Source: CAZBPZ01 sp964493955
Lineage (GTDB): Bacteria > Chloroflexota > Dehalococcoidia > Dehalococcoidales > Fen-1064
Assembly: GCA_964493955.1 (NCBI GenBank)
Contig: CAZBPZ010000001.1
Location: 1 to 57,752, forward strand
Direction: 5' to 3'
Length of the DNA stretch: 57,752 bases
Made by a program: the position numbers and the translations under genes. The notes under the pieces are model-generated. The model was given only the letters and a program-made list of their open reading frames with translations. It did not search any database and was not told the DNA's origin. Positions 15,828 through 23,864 of this stretch are shown here, one piece after another. The stretch's first letter is position 1. Every line of letters starts with the position of its first letter.

Positions 15828-16820
15828 ATGAGTCTTACCGTCACCGAGGAGACCTTCGCCTGGTACCGGGCACGGTGGCAGGCGGGCGAGGCCGGCCTGG
15901 AGTGGCGGCACCCGTTTCTGCTCCCGCCCTGGCTGCAGGTCTGGCGGCAGGCCTTTGCCCCCGAAGACCGTGCCAGTTTCCGGGCCGTCCGCGAGGGAGA
16001 GCGTGTCATCGGCATCGCTCCCCTGCTGCTGACGGGTAGTACCGCCTCAATCATCGGTAACCCGGATGTGTGTGACTATGCCGACTTCGTCGCTGTACCC
16101 GGCAAGGAGGAGCCTTTCTGCCGGGCCCTGTTGCAGGACCTGGTGCGGGGTGGCGTGGAGCGGCTGGAGCTGGCCACCGTCAGGTCGGACTCGGTGGTGA
16201 TGACCTGGCTCGTGCCGGTTGCCAGAGCAGAGGGCCTGGAGGTGCGGTGTGAGGCGGTGGACGTGACGCTGGAACGGGAGTTGCCGGCCACCTGGGACGA
16301 GTACCTGGGCCTGATGAGCACCAAGCAGCGCCACGAAGTGCGCCGCAAGCTGCGGCGGCTTGAGGAGGCGGGCACGGTTGAGTTCGGGTACCTGCAGGAT
16401 ACCGGGGAAGCCCTGGCTTTTATGGACGTATTCCGCCACCAGTTCATCAGCAGCCGGGAGGACAAGGCCGAGTTCATGTCACCGCTGATGGACAGCTTCT
16501 TCCGGGAGCTGGTGCGGGTACTTACCACCGAGCGGTTGCTGCGGCTGGGGGTGCTGCGCCTGGACAGGGTGCCGGTGGCCTGCCTGCTTGTTTTTGATTA
16601 CGGAGGAACGGTCTATCTTTACAACAGCGCCTATGACCGCGAGTACCGCTCCCTCAGCGTGGGGGTACTTTCAAAGGTGCTGTGTATCCAGGACAGCATC
16701 GAGCGCGGCCGGCGCCGCTTTGATTTCCTCAAGGGCAACGAGCGCTACAAGTACCACCTTGCCGGGCAGGAGGTGCCCCTCTACCACTGCCGCGTGCGGC
16801 TTGGCGGCCCCGCCGGCTAG
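15828..16820 (+). CDS. GNAT-fold acyltransferase, CelD/BcsL type
   Basis: A 330-residue protein with the double-GNAT layout of the CelD/BcsL family, often tied to envelope or polysaccharide modification; the substrate is unknown. Visible segments include STKQRHEVRRKLRRLEEAG (acceptor-side helix near residue 160), LGVLRLDRVPVACLLVFDYGGTVYLYNSAYD and the final YHCRVRLGG. Its start is set by the promoter directly upstream, and no ribosome site is visible, as expected for a leaderless mRNA. The stop shares CTAG with the convergent tandem-GNAT gene. Confidence 0.8.
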   Translation: MSLTVTEETFAWYRARWQAGEAGLEWRHPFLLPPWLQVWRQAFAPEDRASFRAVREGERVIGIAPLLLTGSTASIIGNPDVCDYADFVAVPGKEEPFCRALLQDLVRGGVERLELATVRSDSVVMTWLVPVARAEGLEVRCEAVDVTLERELPATWDEYLGLMSTKQRHEVRRKLRRLEEAGTVEFGYLQDTGEALAFMDVFRHQFISSREDKAEFMSPLMDSFFRELVRVLTTERLLRLGVLRLDRVPVACLLVFDYGGTVYLYNSAYDREYRSLSVGVLSKVLCIQDSIERGRRRFDFLKGNERYKYHLAGQEVPLYHCRVRLGGPAG

Positions 16821-17800
16821 CCAAGCCGCTTCTCGTACCAGATTCCGGTATCCTTCCGGCGGAACCCCAGCGAGCGGTAGAGGGCCAGCGCCGGGGCGTT
16901 GCGGGAGTCAACCGTGAGCCGCGCCATGGATAACCCCCGTGAGCTGATTTGCCCCAGTGCGGCCCGCAGCAGCTCCTGCCCGAGCCCCTGGCCGCGGTAG
17001 CCGGGGGCAACGCCGAGCATCCTGATGCGTCCCCAGGCTTCGCCTCGCCCGCTGCGCTGCACCTGGCACCAGCAGTAGCCGACCGGTTTACCGCCACAAA
17101 TGGCCAGCCGGATGTCCTGCTCGCGGCTGCGTATTGCGTACCGTATCTCTTCCAGGGTGTTGGGCTGGAAACCCCAGGCACCCTGGAAGGCACGGTTCTG
17201 GAGCCCGGTGAGGCTGGCTTCTTCCCCCGGCTGAAGGGGCCGGATCTCCACCCGGCCCGGTGGTGCGCCGGTGCTCTGTTCACGCCTCTCCTGCTCAATA
17301 ATTATCCACTCAGGCTGGCCTTCCACCCGGCCCGGCGGTGCGCCGGTGTTGCTATACAGGGCTGAGGCGGCCATCTCGTAGGTGCGCCGCACCTCGTTAA
17401 AGCCGCACCTCTCCAGGGCCTTCCGGGCGGTACGATGGCGGCGCTTCACGTGGACATGTATGGCCCGGCAGCCGGCGGCGCGGATGTACGCCTCGGCCCT
17501 GGCAAAGAGGGCGTGCGCTATCCCGCGGCGGCGGTACCGCGGCCGCACCAGGCACTCCACCACGGCACGCCCGATTTCAGGTTCGGCCGTGATGTCCAGG
17601 AACCCCACCACCCGGCCCTGCTCCTCGGCCACGAAGAGGCTTTCCTGTGGTGAGTAGCGCGGGCGCTGCAGGGCCGCCTTCAGGCCGGCGGCGGACAGGT
17701 GACTGCCGTCGGGTGATAGTCCGGCCGAGATATTCTTCAGCTCCAGTAGCGCCCTGAAATCGGCTTCCGAGTAGGTGCGTATTATCACGTCCCGGGCCAT
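16817..17800 (-). CDS. Tandem-GNAT acetyltransferase
   Basis: A 327-residue protein of two N-acetyltransferase domains. Domain 1 (about residues 5-150) shows the acetyl-CoA loop RPRYRRRGIAHALF; domain 2 (about 180-325) shows APGYRGQGLGQELL followed by VDSRNAPALALYRSLGF. The layout recalls mycothiol synthase MshD, but the family includes many other acetyltransferases. The linker carries TGAPPGRVE twice, 25 residues apart, reflecting a DNA repeat at 17248-17273 and 17323-17348. ATG 17800 is preferred to an upstream TTG at 17827. The gene is divergent from the PIG-L deacetylase gene. Confidence 0.82.
   Translation of the reverse strand: MARDVIIRTYSEADFRALLELKNISAGLSPDGSHLSAAGLKAALQRPRYSPQESLFVAEEQGRVVGFLDITAEPEIGRAVVECLVRPRYRRRGIAHALFARAEAYIRAAGCRAIHVHVKRRHRTARKALERCGFNEVRRTYEMAASALYSNTGAPPGRVEGQPEWIIIEQERREQSTGAPPGRVEIRPLQPGEEASLTGLQNRAFQGAWGFQPNTLEEIRYAIRSREQDIRLAICGGKPVGYCWCQVQRSGRGEAWGRIRMLGVAPGYRGQGLGQELLRAALGQISSRGLSMARLTVDSRNAPALALYRSLGFRRKDTGIWYEKRLG
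17248..17348 (-). repeat. 26-bp repeat pair in GNAT linker
   Basis: Copies at 17248-17273 and 17323-17348 differ at one base and are offset by exactly 75 bp, so the frame is kept. They encode the repeated linker TGAPPGRVE between the two acetyltransferase domains. Confidence 0.8.
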
Positions 17801-17818
17801 CCGGCCTGTCTTTTCCGT

Positions 17819-17848
17819 TTGTCTCAATGCAGCAGTGTGCCTTATAAT
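17819..17848 (+). promoter_or_regulatory. Promoter of PIG-L family gene
   Basis: TTGTCT (17819-17824), 18-bp spacer, consensus TATAAT (17843-17848). Predicted start near 17855, 14 bases before ATG 17869. Confidence 0.6.
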
Positions 17849-17868
17849 ACCACGGAGTCCGCTGTCTG

Positions 17869-18585
17869 ATGCCAGGGAGGCCCATGGATACCAAGCCCGC
17901 TTACGCCGTTGTCTTCACGCCGCACCCGGATGATGCCGAGTTCGGGGTGGCGGGAACGGTTGCCCGCTGGGTCAGGGAAGGTAAAGACGTAGTCTACGTG
18001 GTCTGCACCAACGGTGACAAGGGCACCAGCGACCCCGATATGGACCCGGCCAGGCTGGCCCGTATCCGGGAACAGGAGCAGCTTGAGGCGGCCGGCATAC
18101 TGGGGGTCCGGGAGGTGGTCTTCCTCCGCTACCCCGATGCCGCCGTCGAGGACACCCCTCCCTTCCGGAAGGACCTGGTGCGGGCTATCAGGAAGTTCCG
18201 CCCCGAGGTGGTGGTAACGGCTGACCCGTACCGCAAGTACCTCTGGCACCGTGACCACCGCATCGTGGGGCGGGCCGTGCTCGACGCCGTCTTTCCCTAC
18301 GCACGCGACTTCCACGTGTTCCCCGAGCTTTATCACGAAGAGGGCCTGGAACCCCATAAGGTGCAGCGGGTGCTGCTATGGGGCTCGCCGGAGACAAACT
18401 GCCGGCTGGATATCACCCCTACCTGGGAGTTGAAGATGGCAGCCCTGGCCTGCCACCGCAGCCAGATTCCACCGGAGCGTTTCCCCCAGATGGAAGCCAG
18501 GATGCGGGAGCGTTACCGCCTGCTGGCAGCCGGCGAGGAGTTTGAACTGGCCGAGGCTTTCCACCGCGAGGAGCTCTGGCGCTGA
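17869..18585 (+). CDS. PIG-L/LmbE family deacetylase
   Basis: Zinc-dependent N-acetyl-sugar deacetylase family, 238 aa (or 233 from the second ATG at 17884, which has GGGAGG close upstream). The zinc and catalytic motif HPDDAEFGVAGT is at about residues 22-33 and the distal metal histidine region is RKYLWHRDHRIVGRAV. Relatives deacetylate GlcNAc-inositol (MshB), GlcNAc-malate (BshB) or other glycans; sequence alone does not tell which. The divergent tandem-GNAT gene resembles MshD in layout, so the pair could act on one amino-sugar product, which is inference. Confidence 0.88.
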   Translation: MPGRPMDTKPAYAVVFTPHPDDAEFGVAGTVARWVREGKDVVYVVCTNGDKGTSDPDMDPARLARIREQEQLEAAGILGVREVVFLRYPDAAVEDTPPFRKDLVRAIRKFRPEVVVTADPYRKYLWHRDHRIVGRAVLDAVFPYARDFHVFPELYHEEGLEPHKVQRVLLWGSPETNCRLDITPTWELKMAALACHRSQIPPERFPQMEARMRERYRLLAAGEEFELAEAFHREELWR

Positions 18586-18595
18586 CCACCCCCGG

Positions 18596-19234
18596 CTAGG
18601 ACTGTAACCAGAGGACGTCGCCGCATAGCCCCGGGTCGTGCGGGCGTGACTTGAAGTGCTCTATCTCAGCCCTTTCCTTCTTCAGTACGGTGGGCTCCCC
18701 GTGCCCGGGGAAGACCCGTGTCTCGTCCGGCAGTGGCAGCAGCCGGGTGGTGATTGACTCTATTATCCGGGCAAGTGCTGCCGGCGAGCTGGTCCGGCCG
18801 GGGCCACCGGGGAAAAGGGTGTCGCCCGAGATGAGAAAGCCTTCGGTGTAGAAGCAGAGGCTGCCGGGGGTGTGGCCGGGGGTGTGAAACACCTGCAGGC
18901 TGACCCGGCCGAACGTGACGGTATCACCGTCGGCCAGGAGAATGTCCGGCTCAATCGGTAACCTGTCGGCCGGATGGGCTGCCACCGGTACACCCAGCCG
19001 CGCTTTCAGCTCAGCCAGCGCCCCCAGGTGGTCGAAGTGATTGTGGGTGATGAGGATATAGCGCGGGGTGGTGCCGCCAAGCTGGGCCGCAATCCGGCCG
19101 GCGTCTCCGGGTGCATCTACCACCACGCTCTCACCCGTCGGCCGGCACACGAGCATGTAGGCGTTGGAGACCATGCCCCCGCCGACATCAAGCCGTACAA
19201 TCCTGATGCGGCTGTCTTCAGCTACCAGCGGCAT
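18596..19234 (-). CDS. Metallo-beta-lactamase-fold hydrolase
   Basis: A 212-residue glyoxalase-II-like metal hydrolase. The di-metal motif THNHFDH is near residue 65, with later ligands in HTPGHTPGSLCFY, SGDTLF and FPGHGEP. ATG 19234 is chosen because AAGGA sits 7 bases upstream and because an upstream TTG at 19276 overlaps the probable -10 TATAAT (19281-19276 on this strand). The substrate is unknown; hydroxyacylglutathione hydrolase is only one of many possibilities for this fold. Confidence 0.88.
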   Translation of the reverse strand: MPLVAEDSRIRIVRLDVGGGMVSNAYMLVCRPTGESVVVDAPGDAGRIAAQLGGTTPRYILITHNHFDHLGALAELKARLGVPVAAHPADRLPIEPDILLADGDTVTFGRVSLQVFHTPGHTPGSLCFYTEGFLISGDTLFPGGPGRTSSPAALARIIESITTRLLPLPDETRVFPGHGEPTVLKKERAEIEHFKSRPHDPGLCGDVLWLQS

Positions 19235-19321
19235 ACCGCCGTCCTTAAAGATGCCCCCGGTGGTGACCGGTTGCAATTATACCATGCCACCGCCAGGAGC
19301 GTTTTACCCGGCCGGCGAGGG

Positions 19322-19350
19322 TTGGACTGGCAGGTCAGGCAGGGTATAGA
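19322..19350 (+). promoter_or_regulatory. Promoter of PAC2/threonine aldolase unit
   Basis: TTGGAC (19322-19327), 17-bp spacer, TATAGA (19345-19350). Predicted start near 19357. Confidence 0.55.
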
Positions 19351-19389
19351 ATAGGGCAGCAGGGTTCCCGGAGAAGCAGGCGGTGCAGC

Positions 19390-20295
19390 ATGGTACTTCC
19401 AGGCGGCATGGTAATCAGTGCGCGGCCCCGGTTGCGGCAGCCCTGCCTGTTGTGTGGCATCAGTGGCTGGGTTGACGGCGGTGAGGCCGCCACCGGCACG
19501 GTCGAGTACCTCATAGAGAAGCTGGGGGCCAGGGACCTGGCGGAGATACCCATTGACCGGTTCCACATCTTCCAGGTGCCGGGCCAGGTATCAATGCGCC
19601 CCTACATCCGCATTGAAGACGGTCTCATCAAGGACCATGAAGTGCCGGAGAACCGTTTCTTCTACTGGCGCAACCGGCGCGCCGCCCGCGACCTTATCCT
19701 CTTCAAGGGCAGCGAACCCAACATGAACTGGCCGGAGTTCATTGACGCCATACTGCACATCGTCCGCAGCTTCAGTGTCTCCGTCATCTACCTCCTCGGC
19801 GGCGTCCTCGACCGGGTACCGCACACCCGCGAGCCGAACGTGTCCTGCTCCTGCAGCCTGCCGGCTCTCAAGAGGGAGATGCGGGCTTACGGCGTGAGCT
19901 TCGGTAGCTACGAGGGGCCGGGCCGCTTCGGCTCCAGTCTGCTCTACCGCTGCAGCCAGGACGGGATACCAATGGTGAGCCTGACCGCCCGGGCCACCTA
20001 CTACCCCGAGCACAACATCTTCATTCAGCGTAACCCCAAGGTGATACGGGCGCTGCTGCGCCGCCTCAATACCATGCTCCAGCTCCAGCAGGACCTGTCT
20101 GACCTTGATGGCGAGGTGCGGAGATTTGAGGGCCGTCTGAACCGCATGGTGGCGCGCGACCAGGAGTTCGTGGACTACCTGGCCAGGCTGGAGGCCGACT
20201 ACGTGGAGCTACCCTACCACGAGCCGCTGGAGCTGTCCGGGGACGAGGCGGTCCGGATTGCCGAGGAGTTGCTCCGGGCTGACCGCGAGGAGTAG
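19390..20295 (+). CDS. PAC2 family protein
   Basis: A 301-residue member of the PAC2 (proteasome assembly chaperone 2-like, purine-nucleoside-phosphorylase-like fold) family. In bacteria these proteins have no proven role; some occur with proteasomes. Recognisable stretches are ISGWVDGGEAATGTVEYL near the start, VIYLLGGVLDRVPHTREP in the middle, and VSLTARATYYPEH. A helical C-terminal tail of about 80 residues follows (LQLQQDLSDLDGEVRRFEGR). The stop is 4 bases before the threonine aldolase start, and its last codons hold that gene's ribosome site, so the two are coupled. Confidence 0.82.
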   Translation: MVLPGGMVISARPRLRQPCLLCGISGWVDGGEAATGTVEYLIEKLGARDLAEIPIDRFHIFQVPGQVSMRPYIRIEDGLIKDHEVPENRFFYWRNRRAARDLILFKGSEPNMNWPEFIDAILHIVRSFSVSVIYLLGGVLDRVPHTREPNVSCSCSLPALKREMRAYGVSFGSYEGPGRFGSSLLYRCSQDGIPMVSLTARATYYPEHNIFIQRNPKVIRALLRRLNTMLQLQQDLSDLDGEVRRFEGRLNRMVARDQEFVDYLARLEADYVELPYHEPLELSGDEAVRIAEELLRADREE

Positions 20296-20299
20296 GGCG

Positions 20300-21367
20300 G
20301 TGCCGAAGGACAACGGCTCCCTGCCGCCGGTGGCAGAGGTCATAGACCTGCGTAGCGATACCGTTACCCTGCCGACCGACGAGATGCGCCGGGCGATGGC
20401 CGAGGCGGCCGTGGGGGACGACGTTTACGGTGAGGACCCGACCGTAAATGCGCTGGAAGCCCGGGCGGCTGCCCTGATGGGCACAGAAGCAGCCCTCTTC
20501 ACCGCCAGCGGGACCATGAGTAACCTGCTGGCCGTCCTGACCCACACCCGCCCCGGCGACGAGGTAATACTGGGTGCCGGCTCGCACATCTTCCTGAACG
20601 AGGTGGGTGGGGCGGCCGCTCTGGGTGGAGTGATGGTGCACACCGTGCCGGACGGGCCGGATGGTGCCATGGCCCTGGAGGACATCAAGGCTGCCATCCG
20701 CCCCGAGAACATCCACTTCCCCCGTACTACCCTGCTCTGCCTGGAGAACACCCATAACCGCTGCGGGGGTGTGGTGCTCTCGCCGCAATACACCGCCGCG
20801 GCAGTGGAGCTGGCCCACCGGTACGGGCTGGCCGTGCATATTGATGGGGCGCGCGTCTTTAATGCCGCCGTGGCGCTCGGAGTACCCGCCCGTGAGCTCG
20901 TGAAAGGGGCCGATTCAGTCAGCTTCTGCCTCTCCAAGGGCCTCAGTGCCCCGGTGGGCTCCTTGCTCTGCGGCTCAGGGGACTTTGTCCGGCGCGCCCG
21001 CCGGTGGCGCAAGATGGTGGGGGGTGGCATGCGGCAGGCCGGTATCATCGCCGCCGCTGGCATCGTGGCACTGGACACCATGCTCGAGCGGCTGACCGAT
21101 GACCACGAAAACGCCCGCCGCCTTGCCGAAGGCCTGGCCGGGGTACCCGGTATCGTCGTCAGGGGCAGCCCACCCACGAACATCGTCCTCTTTGAGTCTG
21201 AGCTGCCCGTGCCGGGGGCTGGCTTGCGGCAGGCAATGGAAGCCCGCGGCGTCAGGGTTGGCTTCCTCGGGGGCCGTGATTTCCGCGCTGTGACGCACCG
21301 CATGATTTCGGCGGCCGATGTTGACCTGGCGGTGCGCCGTATTGCCGCCGCGGTGGTTGCACCGTGA
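20300..21367 (+). CDS. ltaE: Threonine aldolase, PLP-dependent
   Basis: Low-specificity L-threonine aldolase family (355 aa), cleaving threonine or allo-threonine to glycine and acetaldehyde. The start IDLRSDTVTLPTDEM, VGDDVYGEDPTVNALE and the PLP lysine in SFCLSKGLSAPVGS are diagnostic; HIDGARVFNAAVAL carries the PLP-nitrogen aspartate. GTG 20300 is chosen because GAGGAG lies at 20287-20292 in the end of the preceding gene; GTG 20330 is an alternative. The last 15 bases of the gene are part of a sequence repeated at 21423-21458. Confidence 0.9.
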   Translation: MPKDNGSLPPVAEVIDLRSDTVTLPTDEMRRAMAEAAVGDDVYGEDPTVNALEARAAALMGTEAALFTASGTMSNLLAVLTHTRPGDEVILGAGSHIFLNEVGGAAALGGVMVHTVPDGPDGAMALEDIKAAIRPENIHFPRTTLLCLENTHNRCGGVVLSPQYTAAAVELAHRYGLAVHIDGARVFNAAVALGVPARELVKGADSVSFCLSKGLSAPVGSLLCGSGDFVRRARRWRKMVGGGMRQAGIIAAAGIVALDTMLERLTDDHENARRLAEGLAGVPGIVVRGSPPTNIVLFESELPVPGAGLRQAMEARGVRVGFLGGRDFRAVTHRMISAADVDLAVRRIAAAVVAP

Positions 21368-21458
21368 CAGCCAGAACCCCGGCGTTCATCTACGTTGCGT
21401 CGTCCCAGGCGGATACCGTCGTGTGGTTGCGCCGTGACAGCCAGAACCCCCGGCGTTC
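21353..21458 (+). repeat. Duplicated 3' tail of threonine aldolase gene
   Basis: A 35-bp segment at 21353-21387, including the last codons and stop of the aldolase gene, recurs at 21423-21458 with one substitution and one extra C. The copies are 70 bp apart. The second copy is noncoding. Confidence 0.8.
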
Positions 21459-21469
21459 TGTATGGTGTA

Positions 21470-21498
21470 TTGACAGCCGGGGCAACGAAGTCCAGAAT
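21470..21498 (+). promoter_or_regulatory. Possible promoter of alpha/beta hydrolase gene
   Basis: A consensus TTGACA (21470-21475) is followed after 17 bp by a weak CAGAAT (21493-21498). If used, the transcript has a leader of about 120 nt that includes the hairpin at 21587-21607. Confidence 0.4.
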
Positions 21499-21586
21499 AG
21501 ACACCGGGCTTACTGCCGGCCCACGAGGGCTTCAGCACTGGCATAGGTGGGCCGGCGGTTGTTAGTAGACCTGATGCACTACATTG

Positions 21587-21607
21587 TCCGGCAGAGAGCC
21601 TGCCGGA
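21587..21607 (+). other. Leader hairpin before alpha/beta hydrolase
   Basis: Perfect 8-bp stem TCCGGCAG/CTGCCGGA with loop AGAGC, ending 20 bases before ATG 21628. It may affect translation; no T-run follows, so it is not a simple terminator. Confidence 0.5.
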
Positions 21608-21627
21608 GGCACAGAGCAGGACCGGTC

Positions 21628-22470
21628 ATGCGGTTTCGCCGTCGCTTTGTGGAGGTGGACGGCGTCCGCACTGCCTTTGTTCAGGCGGGTAGTGGCCCAC
21701 CCCTGCTGTTGCTTCATGGTCTGGGGGAGTTCATCGAGGCGTGGTGCCTCAATATCACCCCTCTGGCGGCGGACTTCGCCGTCTGGGTGCCTGACCTGCC
21801 CGGCCACGGACGTTCGTCCTGGGATGACCGCGAGTACACGCCGGAATATTGCCGCCATTTTGTACGGGGCTTCATGGATGCCGCCGGCATTAAGCGGGCT
21901 GGCATCATCGGCCGCTCTTTGGGTGGTGCCATCGCCCTGGATTTCGCCCGGCACGAGCCAGGACGGGTTGCCTCTCTGGTGCTCGTCAGCAGTGGCGGTT
22001 ACAGTGACCGTATTCCCCTCTCCTACCGCCTGGCAATGCTACCGGTACTCGGAGAGCTGATGCTGGGGCCGTCAGTCCTGGCCACCGATAGTGTAGTGAG
22101 GGTTTTCATGCGCCGGCATTTTCACGTGGTCGACCGGCTGCCGCCGGGCTACATCCACCTGATGGCCCGCTACGGCCGCAAGCCCGATAGAAACGCCTTC
22201 ATCCGCCATGTCATCCGGAGTAACGCGCAGCTCTGGAGCAGCCGTCCCCGGAGGGAGATCAGTACCAGCCTGGCAGATGTACAGGTGCCGGTGCTGCTGG
22301 TACACGGCCGTCATGACCACGTCGTGCCACTTGACCAGGCGTTATCTGCTAGCCGTCAGACGCAGCGCGCCAAGATGGTACTCTTCCCGGACTGCGGGCA
22401 CAACCCGCAGTTAGAGCAGCCGGAGATGTTCAACCGCGTGGTCCGGGACTTCTTGCTGGAGCACGTTTAG
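21628..22470 (+). CDS. Alpha/beta-hydrolase fold enzyme
   Basis: A 280-residue hydrolase with all landmarks of the fold: oxyanion region LLLLHGLGEF, nucleophile elbow GRSLGG (Ser about residue 98), acid VHGRHDHVVP and final histidine CGHNPQLEQP. The substrate could be an ester, lactone or epoxide; motifs do not decide. ATG 21628 is preferred (AGCAGGA upstream, homology begins at once), although GTG 21547 and ATG 21574 are in frame; the leader hairpin lies between them. Confidence 0.85.
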   Translation: MRFRRRFVEVDGVRTAFVQAGSGPPLLLLHGLGEFIEAWCLNITPLAADFAVWVPDLPGHGRSSWDDREYTPEYCRHFVRGFMDAAGIKRAGIIGRSLGGAIALDFARHEPGRVASLVLVSSGGYSDRIPLSYRLAMLPVLGELMLGPSVLATDSVVRVFMRRHFHVVDRLPPGYIHLMARYGRKPDRNAFIRHVIRSNAQLWSSRPRREISTSLADVQVPVLLVHGRHDHVVPLDQALSASRQTQRAKMVLFPDCGHNPQLEQPEMFNRVVRDFLLEHV

Positions 22471-22476
22471 CCGCGC

Positions 22477-22551
22477 TGGAGCGGGTGATGGGATTCGAAC
22501 CCACGACTTGCTGCTTGGGAAGCAGCCACTCTGCCACTGAGTTACACCCGC
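22477..22551 (-). tRNA. tRNA-Gly (anticodon CCC)
   Basis: Read on the minus strand, a full cloverleaf of 75 nt: acceptor GCGGGTG/CACCCGC, D arm with AGTGGCAGAG, anticodon stem GCTGC/GCAGC closing the loop TTCCCAA (anticodon CCC at 22519-22517), T arm GTGGGTTCGAATCCCAT, discriminator T and encoded CCA (22479-22477). It would read GGG glycine codons. A promoter lies 17 bases upstream. Confidence 0.97.
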
Positions 22552-22567
22552 TCGCCAGGGTATTTAG

Positions 22568-22596
22568 ATTCTACGGGACGGCGTTACCAAAATCAA
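22568..22596 (-). promoter_or_regulatory. Promoter of tRNA-Gly
   Basis: On the minus strand TTGATT (22596-22591), 17-bp spacer, TAGAAT (22573-22568). Predicted start near 22561, 10 bases before the mature tRNA 5' end. Confidence 0.7.
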
Positions 22597-22612
22597 GCTT
22601 CCCGGGACGGCC

Positions 22613-22637
22613 GGTGCCGCCCTAAGCAGGCGGCGCC
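22613..22637 (+). other. Intergenic hairpin
   Basis: GGTGCCGCC and GGCGGCGCC form a 9-bp stem (one G-T pair) with loop CTAAGCA, between the tRNA promoter and the GNAT gene. Role unknown. Confidence 0.45.
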
Positions 22638-22673
22638 TACTCCGGCGGGCAGCGGACAACGAAGGAGCGCCAG

Positions 22674-23162
22674 ATGAAGCTACCGGGGGCCGCCAGGCTG
22701 CAATGCCGCATCGTGAGAGATGACACCGAGCTGGCAGCGGCGTTGGCCGTGCGCCGCCGTGTTTTCGTTGAGGAGCAGGCCATTGACGAGCGCCTCGAGT
22801 ACGACGGCCTTGATGGTGAAGCGCTGCACGTTATCGCCGTTCGCGGCGGCGAGGTGGTGGGCACGGCCCGCCTCAGATTCCCGGCCAGCGGGGTTGCCAG
22901 GGTAGAGCGGATGGCTGTTCTTAAACCCTGCCGCCGCCAGGGAGTGGGCCGGGCACTGCTTGAGTTCCTGCACCGCCAGGCCAGGCAGCGTGGGGCTGTC
23001 AGGGCGGTACTGCATGCCCAGTGCGCTGCCAGCGGTTTCTACCGGGCCTGCGGCTATACCGAGCGCGGCCCGGTCTTTGAGGAGGCCGGGATACCGCACG
23101 TTGAAATGTACCGCCGGCTCCAGGGGGACCGGGCATTGCGCCGCCGGTGCCCCCGGGGGTAG
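22674..23162 (+). CDS. GNAT family N-acetyltransferase
   Basis: A 162-residue single-domain acetyltransferase of the ElaA/YjcF-like type. Landmarks: AVRRRVFVEEQAIDERLEYD near residue 27, then the acetyl-CoA loop PCRRQGVGRALLEFL near residue 85 and ASGFYRACGYTERGPVFEEAGIPHVEM at the end, which is the usual finish of that subfamily. AAGGAG lies just before ATG 22674. Substrate unknown. Confidence 0.88.
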   Translation: MKLPGAARLQCRIVRDDTELAAALAVRRRVFVEEQAIDERLEYDGLDGEALHVIAVRGGEVVGTARLRFPASGVARVERMAVLKPCRRQGVGRALLEFLHRQARQRGAVRAVLHAQCAASGFYRACGYTERGPVFEEAGIPHVEMYRRLQGDRALRRRCPRG

Positions 23163-23201
23163 GATGGGACACGGGCAATCATCAGGCACCTGGAGAAAGA
23201 C

Positions 23202-23855
23202 ATGCTGGCAGCATCTCACCCGGTACTGGTAGTCCCGGAGCTGACCATCTTTGACGCTTCGGCCGGCAGGGACGTCCGTCTCACGGATGTTGGCATTGAT
23301 GCTGATTATGTCCGTGACGAACAGGGCCGCGTGCGCTACTTCAGCCTGGACGAGGCCGAAGCCTACCTCCACGGTGCGGGCAAGTCGTTACCGTCGCTGC
23401 CGCTGCTGCTGAACATCTACCTGGCACTGGCCGACATGGCGTCCGGAGACGAAATAGCCGCCCACCTGCTGGAGCAGCTGGACTCTGCCTGGGACCGCTG
23501 CGGGACGACCATCGACCCGGCGGAAGGGTGCGTCATTCACGCTGACTCGGTAACGGGAGAACGTGTCCACACCGGGCTCAGCATCCCCCTGGAAGGCGAC
23601 GCCCTGGAGGAGCTGTTCCCGCGTTATCCTGGCTTCTTCCAGGCCCTGCTCGGCGTCCGGGATGTTGACCGCCTGCTGGAAACGGCTGCCCGGCGTGATA
23701 AGGTACCCTTTTACTGGTACCCCCGCGGCCCGCGGCGTGTTATGTTCGGCGGGGGCAATTTCTACTACATGCACACCGACATCCCGGGGTTGCTGATGGT
23801 CTTCTGTGACGACGAGCCGCACCCCCGCCGTACCCTGCGCGGCGTCTGGTGCTGA
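23202..23855 (+). CDS. Hypothetical protein, 217 aa
   Basis: I do not recognise this protein. It is soluble, acidic and lacks signal or membrane segments. Residues 40-85 contain a helical stretch (SLPSLPLLLNIYLALADMASGDEIAAHLLEQLDSAWD), and the C-terminal third is rich in aromatic residues (VPFYWYPRGPRRVMFGGGNFYYMHTDIPGLLMVFCDDEPHP in two parts). ATG 23202 follows GGAGAAAG. It may be cotranscribed with the GNAT gene 39 bases upstream. The end is 9 bases from the convergent queH. Confidence 0.7.
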   Translation: MLAASHPVLVVPELTIFDASAGRDVRLTDVGIDADYVRDEQGRVRYFSLDEAEAYLHGAGKSLPSLPLLLNIYLALADMASGDEIAAHLLEQLDSAWDRCGTTIDPAEGCVIHADSVTGERVHTGLSIPLEGDALEELFPRYPGFFQALLGVRDVDRLLETAARRDKVPFYWYPRGPRRVMFGGGNFYYMHTDIPGLLMVFCDDEPHPRRTLRGVWC

Positions 23856-23864
23856 TGGTGCCGG

